Origin: Nitrospirota bacterium
GTDB lineage: Bacteria > Nitrospirota > Nitrospiria > JACQBW01
DNA length: 55,272 nucleotides
Reading direction: 5' to 3'
NCBI GenBank assembly: GCA_016194305.1
Contig: JACQBW010000024.1
Span: 1-55,272, forward strand
Both the position numbers and the translations under genes were made by a program. Each line of letters begins with the position of its first letter. The stretch's first letter is position 1. Of this stretch, positions 6,986 to 17,726 are shown piece after piece. Below the pieces are notes generated by a model, which was not told where the DNA came from, did not search any database, and worked only from the letters and a program-made list of their open reading frames with translations.

Positions 6986-7848
6986 GCTATCGGATACCTC
7001 TCATCCTGAATGGCCCTGATCATTTTGAGAACATCCCTGGTCGCTCTGACGTCATGTACCCTGACAATATGAATCCCTTTCCACTGGGCCCAAGCCGCCG
7101 CGGCCAGAGAACCGAATAGGCGCTTTTCAATCGGACGTTCGAGTACTTTTCCAATAAACGATTTGTGAGAAACTCCGATCATCACCGGTCTGTTGAGCAT
7201 CCGAAACCGGTCCAGAGAACGAAGAATTTCCAGATTGTGTGACAGAGACTTTCCAAAACCGATTCCGGGATCGAGGATAATCTGCTCCGGCCGTACACCT
7301 CGTTCAATCGCTCTCTCAAATCTCCCTTTAAGAAAAAGAAGAACCTCCTGAACAACCGACTGATACTCGGGTTCGTCCTGCATCGTTCCGGGTGTCCCCT
7401 TCATATGCATGAGTACTGCCGCAACACCCTGCCTGGCGACGAGATCCATCATACCGGGCTCGCCCAAAGCCCGAATGTCATTGATCATCGCAGCCCCGCA
7501 TTCAATCGCTCGCCGGGCCATTTCGGTCTTACAGGTATCAACTGAAACCGGAATTTTTAGTCTGGGAATAACCGCTTCAAGAACAGGTATCACCCTTTCA
7601 AGTTCTTCCGCCAGGCTCACCGACGCAGCCCCTGGTCTAGACGATTCCCCTCCGATATCGATGAAGTCAGCGCCCTCTTCTTCCATCTGAAGTGCCCGCT
7701 CTGCTGCCTTTTCCCGGCTGAAATAGAGACCTCCGTCTGAAAAGGAGTCAGGGGTCACATTGAGAATTCCCATGATCCTGGTTTGCAGTCCCAGTTGAAT
7801 TCTAAACCGGCCGCAGACGAGTTCCTGTTTTTGATTTGCGTCTTCCAT
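6982..7848 (-). CDS. folP: Dihydropteroate synthase
   Basis: 288 residues. It joins 6-hydroxymethyl-7,8-dihydropterin pyrophosphate to p-aminobenzoate, making dihydropteroate for folate. Signature segments are visible: GILNVTPDSFSDGG near the N-terminus, DIGGESSRPGA (about residues 61-71), and ILDPGIGFGKS (about 191-201). The length is normal. It follows ftsH after 80 nt; a hairpin with a U-run lies in that gap, so it is partly uncoupled from ftsH. The order tilS-hpt-ftsH-folP is common in bacteria. Confidence 0.95.
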   Translation of the reverse strand: MEDANQKQELVCGRFRIQLGLQTRIMGILNVTPDSFSDGGLYFSREKAAERALQMEEEGADFIDIGGESSRPGAASVSLAEELERVIPVLEAVIPRLKIPVSVDTCKTEMARRAIECGAAMINDIRALGEPGMMDLVARQGVAAVLMHMKGTPGTMQDEPEYQSVVQEVLLFLKGRFERAIERGVRPEQIILDPGIGFGKSLSHNLEILRSLDRFRMLNRPVMIGVSHKSFIGKVLERPIEKRLFGSLAAAAWAQWKGIHIVRVHDVRATRDVLKMIRAIQDERYPIA

Positions 7849-7860
7849 TCTTTCCAGGTC

Positions 7861-7888
7861 AAAAAAAACGGGCCCTCATGAGGCCCGT
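7861..7888 (-). terminator. Intrinsic terminator after ftsH
   Basis: On the minus strand, ACGGGCC (7888-7882), loop TCATGAG, GGCCCGT (7874-7868), followed by a run of eight T (7868-7861). It lies between ftsH and folP and may reduce read-through into folP. Confidence 0.75.
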
Positions 7889-7928
7889 CTACACACACCC
7901 TTGATCTTAATATCACCCGGATGAAAAT

Positions 7929-9734
7929 TTAAGCGGGCGTCGTCATCGCGGATTGAATTATCTTATCTATTTCAGGAGCATCCAGAGATTCTTTTTCCAG
8001 CAAGGCTTCGGCCAGCGCCTTTAATGCGTTAAAATGGGTCTTGATAATATGCCTTGCCCGCTCATAGTTCTCGCTGACAATCCTTCTGACCTCGTTGTCA
8101 ATCTCGATTGCGATTGATTCGCTAAAATCCCGATGCTGTGAAATTTCCCTTCCCAGGAAGATTTCCTGTTCTTTTCTGCCATAGGTTAACGGGCCGAGTT
8201 TATCGCTCATTCCCCATTCACAGACCATTTTTCGCGCCAGATCAGTGGCTCTTTCGATATCATTTCCGGCGCCGGTCGTCACAAACTGCAGGGCCACTTC
8301 TTCCGCCACCCTACCTCCCATCAAGATCGCAATGTTATTGAGGAGAAACTCTTTCGCATAGGTATAACGGTCATCCGTCGGAAGCTGCATGGTTAAACCA
8401 AGCGCCCTGCCGCGAGGAATAATGGTCACTTTGTGCACGGGGTCCGTCCCGGGCAATATTTTGGCGACAAGGGTGTGGCCCGCTTCATGATAGGCCGTGG
8501 TCTTTTTTTCAACATCATTAATCATGATGCTCTTCCGTTCAACCCCCATCAGGACTTTATCCTTGGCAAATTCAAAATCGATCATTTCCACTACTTTTTT
8601 ATTTTTCCTTGCAGCCAAAAGGGCCGCTTCGTTCACCAGATTTTCAAGGTCGGCACCGGCAAATCCGGGGGTTCCTCTTGCAATGATATTGAGATCCACA
8701 TTGGAATCGAGCGGTATCTTCTTCGTATGGACTTTAAGTATTTCAGCTCTCCCTTTAAAGTCGGGACGCGGGACCACCACCTGGCGATCAAACCTTCCGG
8801 GCCGAAGCAGGGCCGGATCCAAAACATCCGGACGATTTGTGGCCGCAATTAAAATGACTCCTTCGGCTGTTTCAAAGCCGTCCATTTCGACAAGAAGCTG
8901 GTTCAGGGTTTGCTCCCGCTCATCGTGTCCGCCTCCTAAACCTGCGCCCCGATGTCGACCTACGGCATCAATTTCATCAATAAAAATAATACAAGGCGCC
9001 TGCTTTTTCCCCTGTTCAAAGAGATCGCGCACGCGCGAGGCTCCTACTCCCACAAACATTTCTACAAAATCAGAACCGCTGATACTGAAAAAAGGAACGC
9101 CCGCTTCTCCTGCGATCGCTTTCGCCAGAAGCGTTTTTCCTGTACCGGGAGGACCGACGATAAGAACCCCTTTTGGGATCCGCCCTCCTAATTTTTGAAA
9201 CTTTGGGGGGTCTTTTAAGAACTCGATAATTTCGACCACTTCGTCTTTCGCTTCGTCGACACCGGCCACATCGGCAAAGGTGACTTTTTTCTTATCTTCC
9301 GACAAGAGACGGGCGCGGCTCTTCCCAAACGACAGGGCCTTGTTTCCGCCCATCTGCATTTGTCTCATGAAGAAAATCCAGAGCGCAAGAAAGAAGACAA
9401 AAGGACCCCAGGTGATGAGAAACGTGATATACCACGGGTTTTCATCAGGAGGTTTCACCGTTATTTTGACATTTTTGTCACGGAGCGACTTAATCAGTTC
9501 CGGATAGTTTGCCGTATAGGTTTTGAACTTAACCCCGTCCTTCAGAACACCGGAAAGATGATTCTCTTTGATAATAATCTCCGAAACATCTCCTTTTTCA
9601 ACCCGGGCCATAAAATCGCTGAATATCAGTTCTTCTTCCCCGGGACGAGTCGGTACGTTGAATAGATTAAACAGAAGGATCATAAATAACCCTATGACCA
9701 ACCAAAGGGCTAAATTCTTAAAGCGCGGTTTCAT
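7929..9734 (-). CDS. ftsH: ATP-dependent zinc metalloprotease FtsH
   Basis: 601 residues. It is a membrane-bound AAA+ protease that removes damaged membrane proteins and some regulators. Two transmembrane helices (about residues 8-25 and 105-124) flank a periplasmic domain; Walker A GPPGTGKT is at 194-201, Walker B IIFIDE at 249-254, the second region of homology near 300-320, and the zinc site HEAGH at 416-420. It is slightly shorter at the C-terminus than the E. coli enzyme. It follows hpt after 169 nt, with a TATAAT match at 9837-9832 that could start a separate transcript, although no good -35 is seen. Confidence 0.97.
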   Translation of the reverse strand: MKPRFKNLALWLVIGLFMILLFNLFNVPTRPGEEELIFSDFMARVEKGDVSEIIIKENHLSGVLKDGVKFKTYTANYPELIKSLRDKNVKITVKPPDENPWYITFLITWGPFVFFLALWIFFMRQMQMGGNKALSFGKSRARLLSEDKKKVTFADVAGVDEAKDEVVEIIEFLKDPPKFQKLGGRIPKGVLIVGPPGTGKTLLAKAIAGEAGVPFFSISGSDFVEMFVGVGASRVRDLFEQGKKQAPCIIFIDEIDAVGRHRGAGLGGGHDEREQTLNQLLVEMDGFETAEGVILIAATNRPDVLDPALLRPGRFDRQVVVPRPDFKGRAEILKVHTKKIPLDSNVDLNIIARGTPGFAGADLENLVNEAALLAARKNKKVVEMIDFEFAKDKVLMGVERKSIMINDVEKKTTAYHEAGHTLVAKILPGTDPVHKVTIIPRGRALGLTMQLPTDDRYTYAKEFLLNNIAILMGGRVAEEVALQFVTTGAGNDIERATDLARKMVCEWGMSDKLGPLTYGRKEQEIFLGREISQHRDFSESIAIEIDNEVRRIVSENYERARHIIKTHFNALKALAEALLEKESLDAPEIDKIIQSAMTTPA

Positions 9735-9903
9735 TTAAATCTCCAGTTGTTTGGGAGTCCGTCCTGTCTCAAACAGAATCATGATCGATCGGAAAACGGC
9801 TGCGAGAAACTCATGTTCTTTTAGCCATTACATTATATGACAGGTGGGTCAGTCTATCACAGTTTAATCTTAAACAACAATAATATTTATTTTTTAGTAA
9901 TAA

Positions 9904-10440
9904 TTACTCATTAAAGTTTTCAAGCACGGCCATATAAGGAAGGTTTCGATATTTATTGTCAAAATCCAGACCATAACCAACGATAAACTTGTCCGGTATT
10001 TCAAATCCAGCATAATCGAGATCCACTTCAACCTGCCTTCCCTCGATTTTATTCAAAAGAACACATACTTTCAGAGAATTCGGCTTTTTGGTCTTGATCT
10101 GCTTCTTGAGATATTGAAGTGTCAGTCCGGAATCGATGATATCTTCTACCAGCAAAACATCCTTTCCCTTGATATCATCCGGAATGTCAGACAGAATTTT
10201 GACTTTCCCGGAGGAATGGGTCGCCCCCTGGTAACTGGAAACGATAATAAATCCGACCTGGAGCGGGAGTGAAATGGCTCTGGACAAATCGGCATAAAAC
10301 GCGTAGGCGCCTTTCAGTATTCCGATGAGATAGAGTTCTTTGCCCGAATAATCTTTGGCTATTTTATTGCCTAATTCTTTAATTCTTTTTTGAACCGCCT
10401 CCTGCGTAATGAGCGGTTTTCCGAAAATCTTTACAGCCAT
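9904..10440 (-). CDS. hpt: Hypoxanthine phosphoribosyltransferase
   Basis: 178 residues. It salvages hypoxanthine (and often guanine) to the nucleotide using PRPP. The PRPP-binding loop VLLVEDIIDSGLT is at about residues 94-106, and the 'LIGILKGAYAFYADL' and 'FIVGYGLDFDNKYRNLPY' segments match the Hpt family. Length is typical. It lies 80 nt downstream of tilS and upstream of ftsH, the same neighbourhood as in many bacteria. Confidence 0.95.
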   Translation of the reverse strand: MAVKIFGKPLITQEAVQKRIKELGNKIAKDYSGKELYLIGILKGAYAFYADLSRAISLPLQVGFIIVSSYQGATHSSGKVKILSDIPDDIKGKDVLLVEDIIDSGLTLQYLKKQIKTKKPNSLKVCVLLNKIEGRQVEVDLDYAGFEIPDKFIVGYGLDFDNKYRNLPYMAVLENFNE

Positions 10441-10520
10441 TCAATTTCCTTTCGAAAGAGTAGGACCGTGGGGAGCTCTCTTAAGTTTTTTTCATATTTT
10501 TAGTAAAAAAGCAAGCCAAT

Positions 10521-11903
10521 TTATGCCGGGTAAAATGACTCAATTGACAGAATGGATTGCGTTTCCAGATTCACAAGCGATTTGTAATCCCTCTCAATTC
10601 CGACCACCCATAAAATCCGGTCTGGACCCGCCAATAAGGGTATCCGATCCCTGATCGGTCTGGATATTTTCAGGTCCACAAAAAGGTCCTGAAGTTTCTT
10701 CTTCTTTCCTTTCAAACGCTCGGTATAAATCAGATCTCCAGGACGACGGCATCTCAGTTTTAACGGGTGCGTGATGCGATCATAGTCAAACCAGATTTCA
10801 TTCGCTTTCGGCGGTCCTGAAAGCGGCCCTCTTTTCAAAAGAGTGCGAAGCGTTATTTGGAGTTCCGGTCTGGAAATCTCCCCGGGAACAGGTAAAAGAA
10901 AATCAAATTTTTCGCTCGAGTCAGGAATTCTCTCAAAAGCGAATTCCAGTTCGGCGTCCTGTTTAAAAACCTGGATCCCCGCCGGAAGATCGATCTGTTT
11001 CCCGTTTTTCCCTTCTTTTGCCAGGCGGATGATCTGTTCAATATGTTTAAACTGGAGATGGTCCAGATTTCCTTTGAGTTGATACAAGAGAGACCTCAAT
11101 ATCCCTCTCTGTATCGCCCGGGAGAGACTCATAAAAGACGAAATTCTCAATATCTTCTTTTTTGAATCAGAAAACCGGACCACGGCCGGCATTTCCAGGT
11201 GAATCCTTTCCTCAAAAACCTGCTTTTCTTCCTGCAAGATATTCATTTCATCGCCCAGCACTTTCACAATATTTGGATTATACCGCTTAAGTAAGGGAAG
11301 GAGTTCATGACGAACCTGATTTCTAAAATAGATGGGCAGATCGTTTGAATAATCTTCCCGAAAACTCATTTTGTTCAGCCGCAGATAATCTATGATCTCT
11401 GTCCGGGTCACATGAAGAATCGGTCGTATAATCTTTCCCCGTTTCTTCGGAATGGAGGTCAGCCCTGAACTACCGGCACCCCGAATGAGCCTCATCAAAA
11501 AAGTTTCGGCCTGGTCGTCTGCATGGTGACCTGTGACAATCCAATGACATTGATAACGGCTGGCGATATCTTCAAGGAATTCATATCTCACTTTCCGCGC
11601 CGCATCCTGCATCGATCTTTTCTGCAATTTGGCCAGAGAGGCGATCTCCTTCTTAGCGACGGTAGAGGGTATTTTCATGGCGTCAGCCATCCGACGGACA
11701 AACCGGGCGTCTTCATCGGAATCTTTTCCGCGAAGGGCATGGTTTAGATGGGCCACGTGAAGCTGGAAAGGATAGCTGTCGGAGATCTGAAAAAGAAGAT
11801 GCAGCAGAAAGCTGGAGTCAGCGCCGCCTGATACCGCAACAAGGAGGCGGTCATTCGGACTTACACCGAGCAATTCCAAATTTTCTTTAAGTTGAGTTAA
11901 CAC
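10521..11903 (-). CDS. tilS: tRNA(Ile)-lysidine synthase
   Basis: 460 residues. It adds lysine to C34 of the CAU-anticodon tRNA-Ile so that it reads AUA. The PP-loop VSGGADSSFLLHLL is at about residues 24-37, with GHHADDQAETFLMRLIRG further on; the C-terminal half carries the TilS-specific region 'RCRRPGD'. The start is GTG at 11903, directly adjacent to the ribF stop (TAG at 11906-11904), so translation is probably re-initiated from ribF. Confidence 0.94.
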   Translation of the reverse strand: MLTQLKENLELLGVSPNDRLLVAVSGGADSSFLLHLLFQISDSYPFQLHVAHLNHALRGKDSDEDARFVRRMADAMKIPSTVAKKEIASLAKLQKRSMQDAARKVRYEFLEDIASRYQCHWIVTGHHADDQAETFLMRLIRGAGSSGLTSIPKKRGKIIRPILHVTRTEIIDYLRLNKMSFREDYSNDLPIYFRNQVRHELLPLLKRYNPNIVKVLGDEMNILQEEKQVFEERIHLEMPAVVRFSDSKKKILRISSFMSLSRAIQRGILRSLLYQLKGNLDHLQFKHIEQIIRLAKEGKNGKQIDLPAGIQVFKQDAELEFAFERIPDSSEKFDFLLPVPGEISRPELQITLRTLLKRGPLSGPPKANEIWFDYDRITHPLKLRCRRPGDLIYTERLKGKKKKLQDLFVDLKISRPIRDRIPLLAGPDRILWVVGIERDYKSLVNLETQSILSIESFYPA

Positions 11904-12836
11904 CTAATTGGGTTGGTTCAGAATTTCTTTCGCTTTAACAATGTCCCGGGTAATCTGCTGAATCAATGCTTCCCGGTCGGGAAATTTCATTTCGTTTCTC
12001 ACTTTCCCGTAGAAATCAACTTTTAACTCTTCGCCGTATAAGGTCCCGCCATTCTTAAAGAGATGAACCTCGATCTGGCGCAGCGCATTTTCAAATGTCG
12101 GCTGTGTTCCAATATAGACGATTCCTGAAAAAGTTTCGCTTTTCTTTTCGGCCCGGACTGCATAAACCCCGTTTCCCGGAATGAGCTTATCTCCAGGCAG
12201 AATATTGGCAGTTGGAAATCCAAGCTTTCTTCCCCGACCCTCTCCCGCCACAACGGTTCCTTCAATCTGATAGGGCCGTCCCAACAACCTGTTCGCTTCC
12301 TGTACTTTTCCTTCAAGCAAGAAATTCCGGATTAAGGAGGAGCTAACCATTTGGCCCTTCAGAACCACGGGAGGAATGATCTCAACATGAAACCCGAATT
12401 CAGCGCCGAAAGATTGGAGCATATCTACATTTCCGCTCCTACCCTGACCAAATCCGTAATTTTTTCCTACCATGACCTCCCGAACCTTCAGACCATTAAC
12501 TAAAAAAGTCTTCACAAAATCACGGGGAGTCTGAAAAGAAAACTCCTTTGTGAATTCAATGCAGAAAATCGTGCTGATTCCACATTTTTCAATCAGCTCG
12601 ATCTTTTCCCTGGTGGTACAGAGAAGTTCAAGTGCACGTTCCGGAAAGAGAACTTTGACCGGATGAGGGTCAAATGTGAAGGCCATGGCCGTCCCGTTTC
12701 TTTCTTCTGCTTTTTGAACGACCCTTTTCAGAATACTCTGGTGTCCGATATGGAGCCCGTCAAAATTGCCCAGCCCGAGTACTGGATAAGGGTAGGTTAT
12801 TTCGCCCCGGATTGTTTTGAGAAATTCCGGGGTCAT
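11904..12836 (-). CDS. ribF: Bifunctional riboflavin kinase/FAD synthetase
   Basis: 310 residues. The N-terminal nucleotidyltransferase module has [11 protein letters not shown] (about residues 21-31) and makes FAD from FMN; the C-terminal flavokinase module has the [13 protein letters not shown] segment. The frame is open upstream to 12947, but ATG 12836 overlaps the hemB stop by 4 bp (ATGA) and gives the expected protein length, so that start is used. It sits within the tetrapyrrole operon between hemB and tilS. Confidence 0.94.
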   Translation of the reverse strand: MTPEFLKTIRGEITYPYPVLGLGNFDGLHIGHQSILKRVVQKAEERNGTAMAFTFDPHPVKVLFPERALELLCTTREKIELIEKCGISTIFCIEFTKEFSFQTPRDFVKTFLVNGLKVREVMVGKNYGFGQGRSGNVDMLQSFGAEFGFHVEIIPPVVLKGQMVSSSLIRNFLLEGKVQEANRLLGRPYQIEGTVVAGEGRGRKLGFPTANILPGDKLIPGNGVYAVRAEKKSETFSGIVYIGTQPTFENALRQIEVHLFKNGGTLYGEELKVDFYGKVRNEMKFPDREALIQQITRDIVKAKEILNQPN

Positions 12837-13807
12837 CGATTCAGAATTCGGGCAGCGTCTTTTGCAAAATAGGTCAGGATCATATCTGCTCCGGCCCTCT
12901 TGATCGAAACGAGCGATTCCAGCATGGCCGCCTTTCCGTCGATCCATCCTTCTTTTTCAGCCGCCTTAATCATGGCATACTCACCGCTCACCTGATAGGC
13001 CGCGACGGGAACCTCAAACTTTTTCTTGATCTGATAAATAATATCAAGATAGGGCATCGCCGGTTTGACCATGATGATATCGGCTCCCTCTTTAATATCG
13101 AAAGCCACCTCCCTTAAAGCCTCCCGGCTGTTGGCCGGGTCCATTTGGTAAGTCTTACGGTCTCCAAAGGAAGGAGCGGATTGAGCCGCCTCCCGAAAGG
13201 GTCCGTAAAAACAGGACGCATATTTCGCGGAGTAGGCCAGAATAGGGGTTCCGGTCTTACCGGCCTGGTCGAGAAATTTCCGAATGAATCCAATGCGGCC
13301 ATCCATCATATCCGACGGAGCCACCATGTCGGCTCCCGACTCAACATGCGTTAATGCCATTTTGGCCAGAAGCGGCAGAGTCTCGTCATTTTGAATTTCT
13401 CCATTGAGGACGACTCCGCAATGCCCGTGGGAGGTATATTCGTCGATACAGACATCGGTTATCACGAGCAACTGAGGAAATTTCTGTTTAATCTTCCTGA
13501 CGGCGGTTTGTACGATTCCGTTCGGATTGTAAGCTTCACTTCCGAAATCGTCCTTCTTTTCGGGGATACCGAACAAGATGACCGACCGGACTCCCAATGA
13601 AATAATTTCCTCTATTTCAGGCAAAATCTGGTCGACTGAAAAGCGATAGTGTCCCGGCATAGACGAGATTCCGGAACGGATCGCTTTACCGTAAGTCACA
13701 AATAATGGATAAATAAACTGATCGGGTTCCAGGCGAGTCTCTTTTACCAAAACGCGAATCTCTTCGCTTTTTCTGAGTCGTCTTGGACGATGTACGGGGT
13801 AAGTCAT
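12833..13807 (-). CDS. hemB: Delta-aminolevulinic acid dehydratase (porphobilinogen synthase)
   Basis: 324 residues. It condenses two 5-aminolevulinate molecules to porphobilinogen. The Schiff-base lysines are Lys195 (AYSAKYAS) and Lys248 (IIMVKPAMP). The metal loop reads [13 protein letters not shown]: Cys120 and Cys130 of the zinc-type set are kept, but the middle ligand (Cys122 in E. coli numbering) is Asp, a hybrid between the zinc (C/C/C) and magnesium (A/D/D) types. It overlaps ribF by 4 bp and follows cobA-hemD after 11 nt. Confidence 0.96.
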   Translation of the reverse strand: MTYPVHRPRRLRKSEEIRVLVKETRLEPDQFIYPLFVTYGKAIRSGISSMPGHYRFSVDQILPEIEEIISLGVRSVILFGIPEKKDDFGSEAYNPNGIVQTAVRKIKQKFPQLLVITDVCIDEYTSHGHCGVVLNGEIQNDETLPLLAKMALTHVESGADMVAPSDMMDGRIGFIRKFLDQAGKTGTPILAYSAKYASCFYGPFREAAQSAPSFGDRKTYQMDPANSREALREVAFDIKEGADIIMVKPAMPYLDIIYQIKKKFEVPVAAYQVSGEYAMIKAAEKEGWIDGKAAMLESLVSIKRAGADMILTYFAKDAARILNR

Positions 13808-13818
13808 TTTCTTTCCTG

Positions 13819-15333
13819 TTATTTATAATATTCCAGAATCGCATCTGTTAATGCCTTGATCGTATGCTCTTGAGGCTGAATATCGACTGCGAAACCCGCC
13901 TCCCGAAGCGTTTGGGAAGTGATCGGTCCGATACTTGCTATCTTGGTATTATTAAAAATGTTTTTAAGTTCCCTGGACTGAAACAAATCTAAAAAGTTCT
14001 TGACGGTCGAAGAACTCGTAAAAGTGAGGACTGCAATTTTATTGTCAATTAACAGCCTTTTGATTCGATCGATATTGTCATGTGGCCTGATATTTTTATA
14101 AGCCGTAACCAAATCCACTTTAGCTCCCATTTTTCTGAGAGATTCTGGAATGACTTCTCTCGCCTCTTTTGCCCTGGGTATAAGGAATGAAAGGCCTTTG
14201 ATGTCCATCTCCTGGAACGCCTCCACCACACTTTCTCCCTGAAACGAAGCGGGAACCAGGTCACATTGAATTCCATATTTCAGCAGATCTTCTGCAGTGG
14301 AAGAACCGACCGCGCAAATCTTGATACGGTGAAGAACCCGGATATCTTTTCCCAGGACTTTCAATCGACTCATAAAGAAGTGAACGCCGTTGACGCTTGA
14401 AAAAAGGATCCAGTCGTATTTCTCGAGCGATCTGATTGCCAGATCCATTTCTTCCCAGCTCTCTGGCGGAACAAGAGAAATGGTCGGAAAAATAACGGGC
14501 TCCGCCCCGTAATAGAAGAGGAGATCCGAAAAATCTTTGGACTGTTCCTTGGAACGGGTAATTAATATTTTCTTTCCGAACAGAGGTCTTTTTTCAAACC
14601 AGTTGAGTTTCTCTCTTAATTGAATCACTTCACCAACCAGTATCAGTACAGGGGGTTCAAGCTCGTTTTCGTCGCTCTTTTTCAGAATATTCGATAATGT
14701 GCCTATGACCGATTTTTGATCATACCGGGTCCCCCACCTGATCAGGGCAATCGGCGTGTCGGGGCTTCTCCCGTTTTTGATCAGCTGTTTGACAATTGTT
14801 TTCAGATTTCCCAGACCCATGAAAAAAACCAGCGTGCCGATTCCGGTAGAAATCCTGGACCAGTCTATTGAGGACTCCAGTTTGGATGGATCTTCATGTG
14901 CGGTAATAAACGCAACGCTGGAGCTCAACCCCCTATGCGTGAGCGGAATTCCGGCATAGGCCGGCACCGCGATCGCAGAAGTAATTCCGGGAACGACTTC
15001 AAACGGGAGCCCTTCTTCAACCAGCGCCTCGGCTTCTTCACCTCCTCTTCCAAAGATAAACGGATCTCCCCCTTTAAGTCGGACGACCGTTTTCCCTTCC
15101 ATCGCTTTCTGAATAACCCGCGCATTAATTTCGGCCTGCTGAAAGGAGCCGTCTCCCTTCTTTCCGACAAAGATCTTTTCCGTCCCGGTTTTTGAAAAAT
15201 CCAGAATGTCCGGATTGACGAGGGAATCATAAAATATCACATCGGCCTCTTCCAGACATTCTTTCCCCTTTAACGTCAGCAGTTTTGGGTCTCCCGGACC
15301 CGCTCCCACCAAGTAAACTTTTCCCCGTGTCAT
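13819..15333 (-). CDS. cobA-hemD: Uroporphyrinogen-III C-methyltransferase / uroporphyrinogen-III synthase fusion
   Basis: 504 residues. The N-terminal half (about 1-245) is a SUMT ([29 protein letters not shown]) that methylates uroporphyrinogen III to precorrin-2 for sirohaem and cobalamin. The C-terminal half (about 255-504) is HemD, which cyclises hydroxymethylbilane to uroporphyrinogen III. One chain thus makes the branch-point compound and takes it toward corrinoids. The frame extends upstream to 15543 inside hemC, but ATG 15333, 5 nt after the hemC stop, gives the exact SUMT N-terminus. Such fusions are known in several phyla. Confidence 0.93.
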   Translation of the reverse strand: MTRGKVYLVGAGPGDPKLLTLKGKECLEEADVIFYDSLVNPDILDFSKTGTEKIFVGKKGDGSFQQAEINARVIQKAMEGKTVVRLKGGDPFIFGRGGEEAEALVEEGLPFEVVPGITSAIAVPAYAGIPLTHRGLSSSVAFITAHEDPSKLESSIDWSRISTGIGTLVFFMGLGNLKTIVKQLIKNGRSPDTPIALIRWGTRYDQKSVIGTLSNILKKSDENELEPPVLILVGEVIQLREKLNWFEKRPLFGKKILITRSKEQSKDFSDLLFYYGAEPVIFPTISLVPPESWEEMDLAIRSLEKYDWILFSSVNGVHFFMSRLKVLGKDIRVLHRIKICAVGSSTAEDLLKYGIQCDLVPASFQGESVVEAFQEMDIKGLSFLIPRAKEAREVIPESLRKMGAKVDLVTAYKNIRPHDNIDRIKRLLIDNKIAVLTFTSSSTVKNFLDLFQSRELKNIFNNTKIASIGPITSQTLREAGFAVDIQPQEHTIKALTDAILEYYK

Positions 15334-15338
15334 CTTTT

Positions 15339-16262
15339 CTACTGATAAACCTCTTCTAAGATCTCGCGTCCACCCAGGGAAAGAATTCTGTCGGCAAGCG
15401 CCAGTCCCAGCTCTTCGGCTTCCCCTTCCGCACCCTGAATCGATTCGCGGATCATCGCCTGTCCGTCTAAACTCGACACCATCCCCTTCAAAACGATTCC
15501 CCCGTCCGCTACCCGGGCAAGTGCCCCAATGGGCACCTGACATCCACCTTCCAGCCGTTTTAGAAAGCTCCGCTCGGCCCGCATTCTAATTCGGGTCTCG
15601 GGCTCTTCAAGAAACGCCAGTATCTTGTGAAGAAAGAGATCATCCTTCCTCAATTCTACTCCCAGAACACCCTGTCCGACCGCAGGAAGAGAGATTTCCG
15701 GATCAAGATATTCCGTAATTCTATCTTCGAAACCAAGACGTTTCAATCCAGCGGCTGCCATGATCACCGCATCCAGGTTTTCTTCCTCCAGCTTTCTCAA
15801 CCGGGTCTCAACATTCCCTCGAATGGATCGAATCTGAAGGTCGGGCCTCGCTGAGAGTAATTGCGCCTGCCTACGGAGACTGGATGTTCCCACTTTTCCC
15901 CCTCTTGGAAGCTCAAGAAATCCAATCTTGTCCTGACTGACCAGGACATCCCTGGGATCATCCTGGCTCGTATAAAATGCAAGATGGAGCCCATCCGGAA
16001 GATCTGATGGGACATCTTTCATGCTATGAACCGCCAGGTCTATTTCATCTTCCAGCAGTTCCTCCTCGATCTCCTTGACAAAAAGCCCTTTTCCGCCCAC
16101 CTGGGCAAGCGGAACATCGAGGATCTTGTCTCCGGATGTGTGAATCACCTTAAGATGCACCTGCAGACCGGGGTGATTTTTTTCTATGCCCGATTTGATC
16201 CAATGGGCTTGCCATAATGCCAGTTTGCTTCCGCGTGTGCCGATCCAGATTGCATCCCTCAT
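15339..16262 (-). CDS. hemC: Porphobilinogen deaminase (hydroxymethylbilane synthase)
   Basis: 307 residues. It polymerises four porphobilinogens to hydroxymethylbilane. The N-terminus IGTRGSKLALWQA, the catalytic Asp in HSMKDVPSD (Asp83), and the dipyrromethane cofactor Cys241 in LEGGCQVPIGA are all present. It lies 54 nt after hemA and 5 nt before the cobA-hemD fusion in the tetrapyrrole operon. Confidence 0.97.
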   Translation of the reverse strand: MRDAIWIGTRGSKLALWQAHWIKSGIEKNHPGLQVHLKVIHTSGDKILDVPLAQVGGKGLFVKEIEEELLEDEIDLAVHSMKDVPSDLPDGLHLAFYTSQDDPRDVLVSQDKIGFLELPRGGKVGTSSLRRQAQLLSARPDLQIRSIRGNVETRLRKLEEENLDAVIMAAAGLKRLGFEDRITEYLDPEISLPAVGQGVLGVELRKDDLFLHKILAFLEEPETRIRMRAERSFLKRLEGGCQVPIGALARVADGGIVLKGMVSSLDGQAMIRESIQGAEGEAEELGLALADRILSLGGREILEEVYQ

Positions 16263-16316
16263 TCACTCGCCTTTCTCACGGAATAAGATATCAAAAAATG
16301 GTTATAAAAAATTAAA

Positions 16317-17717
16317 TTATTTATTATCCTGCGATTCTCTGGCGCGGGAGAGGGGATTTTCCTGGGACTCCGGGGACGCGTCCGGGTGAGGCAGGTCGAC
16401 TCCTGAATCGGACAGGATTTGATTTTCCTCCGCTTCAAGATCAAACAATTTACGCGTGGTTTGGATGACCTGCTGTCCATGGGACTGATGTGCCTCGGAT
16501 TTCAACACGGAAAGGGGGAAATGAAGAATTTTATTAATAATATTCTGGGAAAGGGTTTCAATGGCGCTGATCTCATCCTGAGAAATTTCCCTTCCCCATT
16601 TCGCAATGGTCTTGTCGACTTCCGTTTTTCGGATCGACTCCACTTTCTCCCGAATCGCAATAATCGTTGGTACCACATTCAGGGATTTTAGCCATCGATC
16701 CATCGTTTCAACTTCTTCTGAGATAATCAATTCGGCTTTTTCCGCCTCTTTCATTCTCTCTTTCAGATTCGCTTCGACCACGGACTGCAGGTCATCAATA
16801 TCATAGAGAAATACGTTATCCAGGCTGTTGACCTTTGGATCAATATTCCGCGGCACTGAAATGTCGACCAAGAAAATAGGCCGATTCTTTCTTCGAGATA
16901 TGGCGTGCTCAACCATTTCTCGGTCAATGAGGAAATAGGGCGCTCCGGTTGAACAGATCACAATATCGGCTTCGGCCAGGTCCGCTTTAAGATCATCGAA
17001 TTTGACCGACACCCCATTGAATTCCCTGGCCAATTCCACGGCTCTCTGGTAATTCCTATTTGTGACCATGACCGTCTTGACCCCATTGTTCACCAGGTGC
17101 CGGGCGGCGAGCTCGCTCATTTCGCCTGCACCGACCAGCAGAACTGTTTTTCCGCTTAAATCTCCAAATATTTTCCTGGCCAATCCTACTGCAGCGTAGC
17201 TGACCGAGACCGCATTTTCCGAGATCTTGGTCTGCGTTCGAACACGTTTCGCTACGGAAATCGCTTTTTTGAAGAGCTTGTTTAGAATCACCCCCGTCGA
17301 CTTATTGATCATCGCGTAATCAAATGCTTCCTTCAACTGCCCTGAAATCTGAGGCTCTCCGACCACCATCGAGTCGAGGCTGGAAGAAACCCGGAAGATA
17401 TGGCTGATCGCGTCTTCCGATGAATAAAAATAGAGATGCCGGGTGAATTGTGAAAACGGGATGGCAGGATTTTCTCTTGAGCTTTCGAAAAGAAACCGGC
17501 TCAGAAAGTCGAAAGTTTCAGGAACATTCTCCGTGGTCGTACAAATTTCGACCCGGTTGCAGGTCGAGAGAATGAGTCCTTCTGAAACCAGGGGAGAAGC
17601 GACCAGCTGAGAGAGATATTTTCCGAGCAATGATTCGGGAAAGGAAAATTTCTCTCTGATTTCAACGGGAGCGGTTTTGTGATTCAGGCCTACAAGAACG
17701 ATATTCATATTATTCAT
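16317..17717 (-). CDS. hemA: Glutamyl-tRNA reductase
   Basis: 466 residues. It reduces glutamyl-tRNA(Glu) to glutamate-1-semialdehyde, the first step of the C5 route to 5-aminolevulinate. The nucleophile is Cys53 in LSTCNRVEI; the NADPH-binding segment VLLVGAGEMSELAARHL and the C-terminal dimerisation helices are seen. The last 40 residues are an extra Ser/Pro-rich tail. It lies 9 nt after the ccsA/hemX-like gene, a pairing seen widely (hemX-hemA). The aminomutase gene hemL is not in the window. Confidence 0.96.
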   Translation of the reverse strand: MNNMNIVLVGLNHKTAPVEIREKFSFPESLLGKYLSQLVASPLVSEGLILSTCNRVEICTTTENVPETFDFLSRFLFESSRENPAIPFSQFTRHLYFYSSEDAISHIFRVSSSLDSMVVGEPQISGQLKEAFDYAMINKSTGVILNKLFKKAISVAKRVRTQTKISENAVSVSYAAVGLARKIFGDLSGKTVLLVGAGEMSELAARHLVNNGVKTVMVTNRNYQRAVELAREFNGVSVKFDDLKADLAEADIVICSTGAPYFLIDREMVEHAISRRKNRPIFLVDISVPRNIDPKVNSLDNVFLYDIDDLQSVVEANLKERMKEAEKAELIISEEVETMDRWLKSLNVVPTIIAIREKVESIRKTEVDKTIAKWGREISQDEISAIETLSQNIINKILHFPLSVLKSEAHQSHGQQVIQTTRKLFDLEAEENQILSDSGVDLPHPDASPESQENPLSRARESQDNK

Positions 17718-17726
17718 TTTTAGCGA

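Noticed and set aside
15334-15543. 70-codon extension of the cobA-hemD gene
   Set aside because: It overlaps the hemC 3' end in another frame and is Gly/Arg-rich; SUMT proteins begin at the ATG at 15333.
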